Below are positions 44,658-52,596 of a stretch of 64,000 bases of DNA, piece after piece; positions within the stretch are counted from its first letter, which is position 1; every line of letters begins with the position of its first letter. The DNA lies in NCBI RefSeq assembly GCF_032911445.1, contig NZ_JAWJEJ010000001.1, forward strand, positions 3,100,001-3,164,000, in the 5' to 3' direction. The notes beneath the pieces were generated by a model. That model searched no databases. It was given only the letters and a program-made list of their open reading frames with translations, and was not told the origin of the DNA. Made by a program: the position numbers and the translations under genes. Origin of the DNA: Sphingomonas sp. HF-S4 (GTDB taxonomy: Bacteria; Pseudomonadota; Alphaproteobacteria; Sphingomonadales; Sphingomonadaceae).

Positions 44658-46217
44658 ATGCGCCTCCACCCCTTGCCCACCGCCCTGATCGCCGGCCTCG
44701 TCTCCGCGACCGGCTTCGCACCGCTCAACCTTTGGCCGGTGACGCTGATCGCCTTCGCGACGTTGCTCTGGCTGACCTGGTCGGCGCCGAGCCTCAAGTC
44801 GGCGCTGCTGCGCGGCTGGGTGTTCGGCGTCGGGCACTTCACCGTCGGCAACAACTGGATCCAGCACGCCTTCGATTTCCAGGACAAGATGCCGCCGGTG
44901 CTCGGCTATTTCGCGGTGGTGCTGCTCGCGCTGTACCTGGCGGTGTATCCCGCCTTCGCGATGGGGCTGGCCTGGCGGTTCGGCCGCAGCTTCAGGCAGC
45001 AAGCGCTCAACCATGTGCCCGACACCGCCTTCGTGCTTGCCGCCGCGGCTTCGTGGATCGTCACCGAATATCTGCGCGGCGTGCTGTTCACCGGCTATCC
45101 GTGGAACCCGCTCGGCATTATCTGGCTGCCGACCCCGCTGGTCCAGATCGCCGCCTGGATCGGCACCTATGCGCTGTCGGGCGTCGCCATCCTCGCCGCG
45201 GGCCTGCTGTTCCTCGCGGGCCGGCGCAATTATCGCCCGCTGCTGATCGGCGCGCCGCTGCTCGTCGCGCTGGCGCTCGTCCGGATGGACTTCGCGCCGC
45301 CGCCCGGAACGCCCGATCCGACCGCCCCACGCGTGCGCGTCGTCCAGCCCAATATCGGGCAGGAGGGCGTGGGCGAGCCCGGTTATCCCGAGCGCGTGCT
45401 GGCCAAGATGCTCGACTGGAGCGGCACGCCGGGCGCGGCGCCGCGGCTGCTCGTCTGGCCCGAGGGGACGGTCAATTATTATGTCGAAGACGGCTATCCC
45501 GATCCGCGCTTCTATGGCCGCGCCGATCCGCGCTGGGTGCGCAGCCGGATCGCCCTGCGGCTCGGCGCGCGCGACGCGGCGCTGATCGGCGGCACCGCCT
45601 TGTTCTTCGGGCAGGACGGCACGCTGAGCGGTGCCGGCAATTCGGTCTGGTCGCTCGATTCGAGCGCGACGCTCGGCCCCCGCTACGACAAGGCGCACCT
45701 CGTCCCCTATGGCGAATATCTGCCGATGCGCACCCTGCTTGCCCCGCTGGGCCTCGCGCGGCTGGTGATGGGCGACGTCGATTTCGTCCCCGGCCCCGGC
45801 CCGCGCGCGATCGAAGTCCCCGGCTTCGGCAAGGCGGGGATCCAGATCTGCTACGAGATCATCTTCTCGGGGCAAGTGGTCGATCGCGCCGAGCGCCCGG
45901 CCTTCCTGTTCAATCCCTCGAACGACGCCTGGTTCGGCCAATGGGGTCCGCCCCAGCATCTGGCGCAAGCGCGGCTGCGCGCGATCGAGGAGGGGCTGCC
46001 GATCCTGCGCTCGACGCCCACGGGCATCTCGGCGGTGATCGATGCACGCGGCCGCGTGCTCGAATCGATCCCCCACGGTCAGGAAGGTGCGGTCGAGCTC
46101 GCGCTGCCGCGGCCGCTACCAGCGACCTTATTCGCGCGCGTCGGAAACTGGTTAGCGCTTCTTGTCGCGGGCGCACTGTACTTGTTCGCGATTGCGTTGC
46201 GGCGGCGGGCCCGCTAG
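44658..46217 (+). CDS. lnt: Apolipoprotein N-acyltransferase Lnt
   Basis: Transfers the third acyl chain to the N-terminal cysteine of lipoproteins in the inner membrane. About six N-terminal helices (residues 1-210) precede a periplasmic nitrilase-like domain whose triad is visible: Glu in LVWPEGT, Lys in [14 protein letters not shown], Cys in [32 protein letters not shown] matches the family in two adjacent segments. The ATG at 44658 fits the first helix; upstream in-frame DNA is the type D repeat. 519 aa. Confidence 0.95.
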   Translation: MRLHPLPTALIAGLVSATGFAPLNLWPVTLIAFATLLWLTWSAPSLKSALLRGWVFGVGHFTVGNNWIQHAFDFQDKMPPVLGYFAVVLLALYLAVYPAFAMGLAWRFGRSFRQQALNHVPDTAFVLAAAASWIVTEYLRGVLFTGYPWNPLGIIWLPTPLVQIAAWIGTYALSGVAILAAGLLFLAGRRNYRPLLIGAPLLVALALVRMDFAPPPGTPDPTAPRVRVVQPNIGQEGVGEPGYPERVLAKMLDWSGTPGAAPRLLVWPEGTVNYYVEDGYPDPRFYGRADPRWVRSRIALRLGARDAALIGGTALFFGQDGTLSGAGNSVWSLDSSATLGPRYDKAHLVPYGEYLPMRTLLAPLGLARLVMGDVDFVPGPGPRAIEVPGFGKAGIQICYEIIFSGQVVDRAERPAFLFNPSNDAWFGQWGPPQHLAQARLRAIEEGLPILRSTPTGISAVIDARGRVLESIPHGQEGAVELALPRPLPATLFARVGNWLALLVAGALYLFAIALRRRAR

Positions 46218-46224
46218 GGGCATG

Positions 46225-46244
46225 ATATAAGGAAAGCTTTATAT
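46225..46244. promoter_or_regulatory. Candidate operator palindrome upstream of metK
   Basis: ATATAA at 46225-46230 and TTATAT at 46239-46244 form an inverted repeat, with a nested AAAGCTTT palindrome (46233-46240), 48 bp before metK in an otherwise GC-rich region. Position and symmetry fit a repressor site for methionine/SAH metabolism (for example a SahR-type ArsR regulator), but this is inference. It may also contain the -10 element. Confidence 0.45.
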
Positions 46245-46291
46245 GGGCATGGCAACGGCCCGGCGATCCTTCCCACGACTCGAGGAAAACC

Positions 46292-47503
46292 ATGCGTTCC
46301 AATTATCTCTTCACGTCCGAATCGGTTTCGGAAGGCCATCCGGACAAGGTCGCCGACCAGATCTCCGACGCCATCGTCGACCTGTTCCTGTCGAAGGATC
46401 CCGAAGCGCGCATCGCATGCGAGACGCTCACCACCACCCAGCTCGTGGTTCTCGCCGGCGAGATCCGCGGCGAGGGGATCATGGACACGCAGGGCAATTG
46501 GGCGCCGGGCGTGCAGGACGAAGTCGAGAAGGCCGTCCGCGATACCGTCAAGCGCATCGGCTATGAGCAGGACGGCTTCCACTGGGAGACGCTGCGCTTC
46601 GAGAACAACCTGCACCCGCAATCGGCGCATATCGCGCAGGGCGTGGACGCTTCGGGCAACAAGGACGAAGGCGCCGGCGACCAAGGCATCATGTTCGGCT
46701 ATGCGGCCGACGACACGCCCGACCTGATGCCGGCGACGCTGTATTACAGCCACAAGATCCTCGAGCAGATGGCGGCCGACCGCCATTCGGGCAAGGCGCC
46801 GTTCCTCGAGCCGGATACCAAAAGCCAGGTCACGCTGCGCTACGAGGGCAGCAAGCCCGTCGCCGCCACCGCGATCGTCGTCTCGACCCAGCACGGCAAG
46901 GGCTATGACGAGGGCGACAAGGAAGCCGAGCTCCACGCTTATGTGAAGTCGGTCATCGCCGACGTCATTCCGGCCGAGCTGCTCAGCGACGAAACCGTCT
47001 ATCACATCAACCCGACCGGCAGCTTCGAGATCGGCGGCCCCGACGGCGACGCCGGCGTCACCGGGCGCAAGATCATCGTCGATACGTACGGCGGCGCGGC
47101 CCCGCACGGCGGCGGCGCGTTCTCGGGCAAGGATCCGACCAAGGTCGATCGTTCGGCGGCGTACATCACCCGCTATCTGGCCAAGAACATCGTCGCAGCC
47201 GGGCTCGCCCAGCGCGTGACGATCCAGCTCGCCTATGCGATCGGCGTGTCGAAGCCGCTGTCGCTCTATGTCGACACCCACGGCACCGGCACCGTCGGCG
47301 ACGACAAGATCGAGGAAGCGATCATGGGGATCGGAAAGCTCGGCGGCCTCACCCCGCGCGGCATTCGCACGCACCTGGGCCTCAACAAGCCGATCTACCA
47401 GAAGACTGCGGCTTATGGCCATTTCGGCCGCAAGGCCGAGGGCGACTTCTTCCCTTGGGAGAAGACCGATCTGGTCGAGGATCTCAAGGCCGCTTTGGCC
47501 TGA
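46292..47503 (+). CDS. metK: S-adenosylmethionine synthase MetK
   Basis: Makes S-adenosylmethionine from methionine and ATP. The 403 aa are complete, with [17 protein letters not shown], the [12 protein letters not shown] loop and [19 protein letters not shown], the three PROSITE-like signatures of the family. A GAGGAAAA site precedes the ATG. It supplies the methyl donor for RlmH and TrmB and the radical SAM cofactor for MiaB and the SOS radical SAM protein. Terminator at 47526-47556. Confidence 0.97.
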   Translation: MRSNYLFTSESVSEGHPDKVADQISDAIVDLFLSKDPEARIACETLTTTQLVVLAGEIRGEGIMDTQGNWAPGVQDEVEKAVRDTVKRIGYEQDGFHWETLRFENNLHPQSAHIAQGVDASGNKDEGAGDQGIMFGYAADDTPDLMPATLYYSHKILEQMAADRHSGKAPFLEPDTKSQVTLRYEGSKPVAATAIVVSTQHGKGYDEGDKEAELHAYVKSVIADVIPAELLSDETVYHINPTGSFEIGGPDGDAGVTGRKIIVDTYGGAAPHGGGAFSGKDPTKVDRSAAYITRYLAKNIVAAGLAQRVTIQLAYAIGVSKPLSLYVDTHGTGTVGDDKIEEAIMGIGKLGGLTPRGIRTHLGLNKPIYQKTAAYGHFGRKAEGDFFPWEKTDLVEDLKAALA

Positions 47504-47525
47504 TCCTTCGCAAGATGCGCAGAAC

Positions 47526-47556
47526 AGGGCCGGGGGAGCGATCCCCCGGCCCTTTG
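47526..47556 (+). terminator. Rho-independent terminator of metK
   Basis: A perfect 12-bp stem (47526-47537 with 47542-47553, AGGGCCGGGGGA and its complement) and a 4-nt loop, then TTGCGTT. It begins 22 bp after the metK stop. Confidence 0.85.
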
Positions 47557-47647
47557 CGTTGTGGAGCATCCGCAGTATTGCGGAGCGCACGTTAACCGCC
47601 GGGTAACCGCATCTGTTCACTAGCTACGGTGCAAAGGAGCGGGATCG

Positions 47648-48409
47648 TTGGAGTCGCAAGCAGTGACATCGGAATTGGAAACCAAGCCCATGACCGACTC
47701 AGGCCTTACCGTCGCCTTCCAGCCGATTGCCGACCTCGCGGCCAGCCGAGTCTATGCCTATGAGGCGCTCGTCCGCGGCCGCAACGGCGAAAGCGCGGCC
47801 GAAATCTACGAATCGCTGGAGCCCGAGGCGCGCGCCAAGTTCGACCAGCGCTGCGCCGCCGGCGCGATCCGCTGGGCGATGGCCGCGGGACTCGCGAGCA
47901 GCGGTGCGCGCCTGATGATCCCCACCCAGGCCCGGTCGATCGGCGCGCCGGCCGACTATCTCGATCCGATCCTGCGCGTCGCGCGCCAGACCGGGCTGAT
48001 CCCGGAGCGGCTGATCTTCGGCCTCGAAGGCTATCAGCAATTGGCCGGCCGCGACCTTGCCGAGATCATCGACGTCCACCGCAAGGCCGGGCCGTTGACC
48101 GCGTTCGTCGGGATCGGCGCGGACCAGGCGGGGCTCGCCTTGTGCGGCCGCTATCTGCCCGACCTGGTCAAGCTCGAATCCGACCTGGTCAGCGCGATCG
48201 CCAGCAGCTGGTCGCGCCGGCTGGTGCTTGAGGACCTGATCCCGCGCATTCGCCAGCTTGGGCTCAAGGTCATCGCGATGGGCGTCGACAATGAACCGGT
48301 GCTTCAGAAACTGCGCGGCTTCGGCCTTACCCTCGTCCAGGGCGAGGAGATTGCCAGCCCCGCGGTGCGCACGCTGCCCGTGCCTACGCTGCGCCGCGCC
48401 GCCGCCTGA
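47648..48409 (+). CDS. EAL-domain protein, probably catalytically degenerate
   Basis: A 253-aa single EAL domain without sensor or membrane segments. The first motif is kept (YEALVRG), but residues needed for cyclic-di-GMP hydrolysis diverge: the Asn motif reads RLMIPT, the DDFG motif reads GADQAG, KLD reads KLESDL and AEGVE reads AMGVDNE. It may bind cyclic-di-GMP or a protein partner rather than hydrolyse the nucleotide. Start TTG 47648 after AAAGGAGCGGG; GTG 47663 is an alternative. A second degenerate EAL gene lies at 49261. Confidence 0.8.
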   Translation: MESQAVTSELETKPMTDSGLTVAFQPIADLAASRVYAYEALVRGRNGESAAEIYESLEPEARAKFDQRCAAGAIRWAMAAGLASSGARLMIPTQARSIGAPADYLDPILRVARQTGLIPERLIFGLEGYQQLAGRDLAEIIDVHRKAGPLTAFVGIGADQAGLALCGRYLPDLVKLESDLVSAIASSWSRRLVLEDLIPRIRQLGLKVIAMGVDNEPVLQKLRGFGLTLVQGEEIASPAVRTLPVPTLRRAAA

Positions 48410-48433
48410 ACTTCTGACGCGAGGATAAGCGCT

Positions 48434-48502
48434 CCGTTCGTTTCGAGCGAAGTCGAGAAACGCCGCGCTACTCAGTTTCTCGACTTCGCTCGAAACGAAC
48501 GG
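48434..48502. repeat. Paired palindromic repeat, type A, perfect copy
   Basis: Two 28-bp arms, 48434-48461 and 48475-48502, are perfect inverted copies separated by 13 bp, the same element as at 19342-19419. The right arm lies within the 3' end of the PAP2 gene and encodes its last residues (VRFERSRE). Confidence 0.88.
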
Positions 48503-49097
48503 AAAGTGCGCGCGCCGCCGCATTGACCAACGCTTCCGAAGCCCAGCCGATGACGGCGCCGGCGACGACATCGCTGGCGAAATGCTTGCCCAGCGGCAAC
48601 TGGATCGCCGCGACCAGCCCCGAGGCAAGATGGGCCGCGGGGAGTCCCTGGGGATATTCGCGCGCCGCCGCCCGCGAAACCGCCACGGCACCGGCGGTAT
48701 GTCCCGATGGGAAGCTGTTCCAGGGCCCTTCGTTCTTGCTGCCCTTGCTGTCGGCATGGAGCGAATAGCGCCCATCCTTGCGCATCTTGTGCGGGCGAGT
48801 CCGGTTGACGTGGCGCTTGACCGCGGCCTTGATCCCGGTCGCGACCAGCTCACTTGCCAGCATCCGCAGCCCGGCACGCAACAGCCGCGGCTGGCGTAGC
48901 AGCGCGCCGGCGCCGATCGTGACCATGCTCAGCCCGATCAGCGGTGGCTGGTCGGCAGCCTCGCCGGCAAGTCCCAGCACGCGAATCGCCCGATTCTCGC
49001 GATTCGCCATCAGCGCAGTCGACAGCGCGGCATCGATTCGCTCGGGCTTGCTCGCCTGGCGCGCAGCCTTGGGCGCCTTCAGCTTTTTCCTTGCCAT
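48468..49097 (-). CDS. PAP2 family phosphatase
   Basis: A 209-aa membrane-associated acid phosphatase of the PAP2 superfamily. The three motifs are readable: KRHVNRTRP (KX6RP), PSGHT, and GKHFASDVVAG (HX3D). Such enzymes dephosphorylate phosphatidic acid or undecaprenyl pyrophosphate. The start at 49097 gives a basic N-terminus MARKKLKAPKAARQ. The C-terminal tail is encoded by an inserted palindromic repeat, so the original terminus has been replaced. Set between two EAL genes. Confidence 0.85.
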   Translation of the reverse strand: MARKKLKAPKAARQASKPERIDAALSTALMANRENRAIRVLGLAGEAADQPPLIGLSMVTIGAGALLRQPRLLRAGLRMLASELVATGIKAAVKRHVNRTRPHKMRKDGRYSLHADSKGSKNEGPWNSFPSGHTAGAVAVSRAAAREYPQGLPAAHLASGLVAAIQLPLGKHFASDVVAGAVIGWASEALVNAAARALSVRFERSRETE

Positions 49098-49260
49098 ACC
49101 GCAACAACCCGCCAGCCGCCGCGGAGTTCGATCGCCAATCCCCCAGCAACACTTCGACACCCCTGTGGAATCCCTATGGGGGGGAATCCAATGCGGCAAC
49201 GCACGGAATGGGCAGGGCCCCGGTTAACCAATATTTCACGGTTCGAACGAGGAGCCGAGC

Positions 49261-50121
49261 ATGACCCAGACCCAGCCTGCCACCCAGTCGATCGCGCCCC
49301 TGAACCGCGCCGATCCGCGCCTCGATCTCACGATCGGCTTCCACGCCGTGATCGCCAAGGGCAGCGGCCGGCCGCTGGCCTGGCAGGCAGTCGCAACCGG
49401 CGCGGACGGCCGCAGCTTCGCCGCGATCTCGGCCTCGCTGCTTCCCGAGCAGCGCCCGGCGCTCGAAGCCCGCCGCATCACGCTGGCGCTCGAGCGCGTC
49501 GTCGAACTCGGCCTCCATGAAGGCGAGGCGCGGGTCGCCCTCCCGCTCGGCGCCGCCGCCGGGCTTGCCGAGCCGCTCCTCTCGCACCTGTTCCGCGCCG
49601 CGCTCGCCGCCGGTGTCGCCACCGACAAGCTCGTCGTCGAGATCAGCGCCGACGAGCGCGGCGATCTCGACCATGCCGTCGCGCTGGCCGAAGCCTGCAC
49701 CCGCCGCGGCCTCTCGCTCACCCTCGACGCCTTCGCCGCCGGCCCGGTCGCGCTCAAGCTACTCAGCCGCTTCACGCCGCGCTTCGTCAAGCTCGACGCG
49801 TCGCTGGTCCGCGGCATCGACGCCAGCGCCTCGCGCAAGCTGATGGCCGAAGGCGTGATGCGCCTCGCCCGTAGCATGGGGGTCACCGTGATCGCCCGCG
49901 GCGTCGAGCGGCGCGGCGAGCATGACGTGCTCGACGCGATGGGCGTCCGCCACTTCCAGATCGAGACCGCCGCGATTGCGCAGCCCGATCTCGCCCGCCG
50001 GGAACTGCGCCACCCGATCAGCGCCCCGGCGCACCGCCGCCTCGCCGCGCACAACCGCGCCGCCTTCCCGCTGCGCGCCGTCCGCCCCGCCGAAGTCGCG
50101 CTCGCCGCCGCGGTTGCGTAA
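49261..50121 (+). CDS. Second EAL-domain protein, catalytically degenerate
   Basis: A 286-aa EAL-fold protein related in pattern to the one at 47648. The signature Glu is lost (WQAVATG at the EAL position) and the Asn motif reads RVALPLG. KLD (FVKLDASLVRG) and a GVE (IARGVERRG) remain. The C-terminal tail is Ala/Arg-rich. No diguanylate cyclase partner domain. Likely a cyclic-di-GMP binder or a protein-interaction module. trmB starts 26 bp downstream. Confidence 0.8.
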   Translation: MTQTQPATQSIAPLNRADPRLDLTIGFHAVIAKGSGRPLAWQAVATGADGRSFAAISASLLPEQRPALEARRITLALERVVELGLHEGEARVALPLGAAAGLAEPLLSHLFRAALAAGVATDKLVVEISADERGDLDHAVALAEACTRRGLSLTLDAFAAGPVALKLLSRFTPRFVKLDASLVRGIDASASRKLMAEGVMRLARSMGVTVIARGVERRGEHDVLDAMGVRHFQIETAAIAQPDLARRELRHPISAPAHRRLAAHNRAAFPLRAVRPAEVALAAAVA

Positions 50122-50147
50122 CCGCTCTACGACGCTAACAGGCGCGC

Positions 50148-50828
50148 ATGCCTGATCCGATTTCCATTCGCCGCCTCTACGGCCGCGCCAAGGGCCACAA
50201 ATTGCGCCAGGGCCAGGCCGCCCTGGTCGAGGAACTGCTCCCCCAGGTCAGCGTCCCCGAGACCGGCCTGATCAATTCCCAGACCCTTTTCGGCGATGAA
50301 CGCCCCTTAGAATTCGAGATCGGGTTCGGCGCGGGGGAGCATCTTGCCGGCCAGGCGAAGATGCGTCCCGATCACGGCTTCATCGGCTGCGAGCCCTTCC
50401 TCAACGGGGTGGTCGGCGCGCTCAACCATATCCGCGACGACAAGCTCGCCAATGTCCGCCTCCATATGGGCGATGCGCTCGACATACTTGAGCGGCTCCC
50501 CGATGCGAGCCTCGACCGGCTCTACCTGCTCCATCCCGATCCCTGGCGAAAGGTGCGCCACGCCAAGCGCCGCATGGTCAATCACGGCCCGCTCGACATG
50601 ATCGCGGCGAAATTGAAACCCGGCGCCGAGTTCCGCCTGGGCACCGACGACCCGACCTATTGCCGCTGGTCGATGATGGTGATGCACCAGCGCCGCGACT
50701 TCGCCTGGCAGGCGGAAAGCGCCGCCGACTTCCTCACTCGTCCCGCCGACTGGCCCGAGACGCGCTACGAGCGCAAGGCGCGGCGGCAGGGGCACGAAGT
50801 GTGGTACTTCATTTTCCGTCGTATATAA
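50148..50828 (+). CDS. trmB: tRNA (guanine46-N7)-methyltransferase TrmB
   Basis: Methylates G46 in the variable loop of tRNAs with S-adenosylmethionine. The 226 aa show EFEIGFGAGEHLAGQA (motif I), FIGCEPFLNGV, and the family signature LYLLHPDPWRKVRHAKRRMV (partial), plus GTDDPTYC. It is the last core gene before the integrase and the copper island. Confidence 0.95.
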   Translation: MPDPISIRRLYGRAKGHKLRQGQAALVEELLPQVSVPETGLINSQTLFGDERPLEFEIGFGAGEHLAGQAKMRPDHGFIGCEPFLNGVVGALNHIRDDKLANVRLHMGDALDILERLPDASLDRLYLLHPDPWRKVRHAKRRMVNHGPLDMIAAKLKPGAEFRLGTDDPTYCRWSMMVMHQRRDFAWQAESAADFLTRPADWPETRYERKARRQGHEVWYFIFRRI

Positions 50829-50883
50829 CTAATACACTTAGAATTTTTGTTCTGTTAAAATCAGTAGCTTAACCCGCCGATCG

Positions 50884-50908
50884 CCGCCGATAGTATCCGG
50901 CGGTTTCC
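50884..50908 (+). terminator. Hairpin terminator between trmB and integrase
   Basis: CCGCCGATA (50884-50892) pairs with TATCCGGCGG (50894-50903) apart from one bulged base, followed by TTTCCGTT. It may end the trmB transcript. The adjoining AT-rich stretch (50829-50870) and two copies of GGTGCTTA (50914-50921, 50925-50932) suggest the integrase attachment region, but no matching partner repeat was found in the window. Confidence 0.55.
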
Positions 50909-50957
50909 GTTCTGGTGCTTACCCGGTGCTTATTTTCGTGGTACATAAGGTATCGCA

Positions 50958-52169
50958 ATGGCAACCGGCAGGATCACCAAGCGGACCATCGATGCGCTCT
51001 TGGCGAACAGCGTCGCGGGCTTCCTTTGGGACGAGGATCTGAAGGGGTTCGGGGTCAAGACGACGGCCCATGGGTCCGCGTCTTACGTCGTCCAATACCG
51101 GTTGGGCGGCCGGGAGGCGAAAAGCCGGCGCTACACGATCGGGGGCCACGGCTCACCGTGGACACCAGCGATGGCCCGCGACGAAGCTGTGCGGATGCTG
51201 ATATTAGTGGCGCAGGGCGTCGACCCTGTGGAGTCCGACAAGCAGCGCCGCCGGGAAGCCGTCGATCTCGCCTTCTCCAATTATGCGGATCGCTTCGCCA
51301 GCTCCTGCAAGGGAAAGGGCTGGAAGCTGCTCGTGAAACGCTCGCTGGCGCTCCACGTCAGACCCGTGCTGCGCGACAAGCCCCTTCCGACAATCACGCG
51401 GGTGGACATCGTGGCCGTGCTCGATCGCATGCCTGAAGAGCAGGTCGGGAACCGGCGGAACGTGTTCGCGGTCATGCGGCGGCTGTTCAAATGGGCGATG
51501 AGCCGCGGCGACATCGCGTCCAGCCCCATGGAGGGGATGGAGACCCCGCCGCCTGTCAAGCCGCGCGAGCGGTGGCTGAGCGATCAGGAACTCGGCCGTG
51601 TGTGGACGCAAGCGCCTAAGACGCATCGCTGCTTCGGTCCTATCGTCCGGCTTCTGATCGCCACCGGGCAGCGGCGGGAGGAAATTGCCGGATTGCATTG
51701 GGAAGAGCTGAACCGCGACCAGCGCGAGATGCGTCTCTCCGGCAGTCGTACCAAGAATGGCGAGCCAACCACGGTCCCGCTCAACGATCTGACGGTCACT
51801 GAGCTTGATCAAGTCGCGCGAGGCGAGACCTGGCCAAAGCGCGGCCGGGTCTTCCCCACATCGGCGGGAGCCGCATTCACCGCTTACCACAAGGGCAAGA
51901 CCAAGCTCGACAAACTGATCGCGGCGGACGGCGGCGATCCAGTGGCGCCGTGGCGCCTGCACGACCTGCGCAGGACGCTGGCAACCGGCTTTCAGCGGCT
52001 GGGCGTCCGCTTCGAGGTCACCGAGGCCGTCCTCAATCATGTTGGCGCCTCACGTTCCGGGGTGGCCGCGATCTACCAGCGGCACGACTGGAAGCCGGAG
52101 AAGCGAGCGGCCCTGGATGCCTGGAACGACCACATTGTAAATATATTGGGCGGCCTGGAGACCCGGTGA
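50958..52169 (+). CDS. Tyrosine-type site-specific integrase (P4-like, DUF4102)
   Basis: A 403-aa phage/island integrase. The N-terminal DUF4102-type arm-binding domain reads TKRTIDALLANSVAGFLWDEDLKGFGVK in sequence (partial). The catalytic residues are present: Arg in ATGQRREEIAGL, HxxR in LHDLRRT, His in LNHVG and Tyr in AIYQRHDWKPEK. It begins 130 bp after trmB and is followed convergently by the copper genes, so it probably mobilised the island. No tRNA gene lies next to it. Confidence 0.93.
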   Translation: MATGRITKRTIDALLANSVAGFLWDEDLKGFGVKTTAHGSASYVVQYRLGGREAKSRRYTIGGHGSPWTPAMARDEAVRMLILVAQGVDPVESDKQRRREAVDLAFSNYADRFASSCKGKGWKLLVKRSLALHVRPVLRDKPLPTITRVDIVAVLDRMPEEQVGNRRNVFAVMRRLFKWAMSRGDIASSPMEGMETPPPVKPRERWLSDQELGRVWTQAPKTHRCFGPIVRLLIATGQRREEIAGLHWEELNRDQREMRLSGSRTKNGEPTTVPLNDLTVTELDQVARGETWPKRGRVFPTSAGAAFTAYHKGKTKLDKLIAADGGDPVAPWRLHDLRRTLATGFQRLGVRFEVTEAVLNHVGASRSGVAAIYQRHDWKPEKRAALDAWNDHIVNILGGLETR

Positions 52170-52209
52170 CAAAGGGCCGCGCTCACCGGGTGTTCCTCGA
52201 CATCAAGGA

Positions 52210-52596
52210 TCAGGTGGCCAGCCGCTCGATGATCGGACATTCGGGCCGCTCGTCTCCGTGGCATCGCTTCGCTAGGTCCAGCAGCGTTGCCCGCATCTCC
52301 TCCAGCGCCTGAGCCTTGCGGCCAAGCTCCTCGGCACGTGCGGTCGCCAATGCCTTCACGTCCGCGCTCGAGCGACCTTTGTCCGCCCATAGCCCGAGCA
52401 GCGCACGAATCTCTTCGATCGGAAACCCCAGGTCGCGGGCATGAGCCACAAAGCGCAGGCGGGAAACATCCGCGTCTGAATAGTCGCGATAGCCGCTGTC
52501 CCGACGCGGCGGCGCCGGGATCACGCCGATCTTCTCATAGTGCCGGATCATCCGCTGGGAGACCCCGCTCGCGTCCGAAGCCTGGCCGATATTCAT
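52210..52596 (-). CDS. cueR: CueR-type MerR family copper-responsive activator
   Basis: A 128-aa MerR regulator. Helix-turn-helix: [23 protein letters not shown]. The metal loop CHGDERPEC places cysteines at residues 112 and 120, and Ser at 77, the same numbers as in Escherichia coli CueR, which senses Cu(I)/Ag(I). It would activate the promoters with CTGACA-N3-TGTCAG boxes at 55237-55257 and 58054-58074. Its ATG overlaps the stop of the ATPase gene, so it is the last gene of that operon. Confidence 0.92.
   Translation of the reverse strand: MNIGQASDASGVSQRMIRHYEKIGVIPAPPRRDSGYRDYSDADVSRLRFVAHARDLGFPIEEIRALLGLWADKGRSSADVKALATARAEELGRKAQALEEMRATLLDLAKRCHGDERPECPIIERLAT

Noticed and set aside
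44079..46076. A long minus-strand frame extending the VOC protein through lnt
   Set aside because: Only the C-terminal 139 residues look like a protein; the rest is antisense to lnt and passes through the type D repeat.
46218..46291. SAM riboswitch in the metK leader
   Set aside because: The leader after the palindrome is only about 48 nt and shows no conserved riboswitch pairing that I could recognise; a covariance-model search would be decisive.
50829..50957. tRNA gene as integration site for the island
   Set aside because: No cloverleaf or CCA-end could be drawn between trmB and the integrase.
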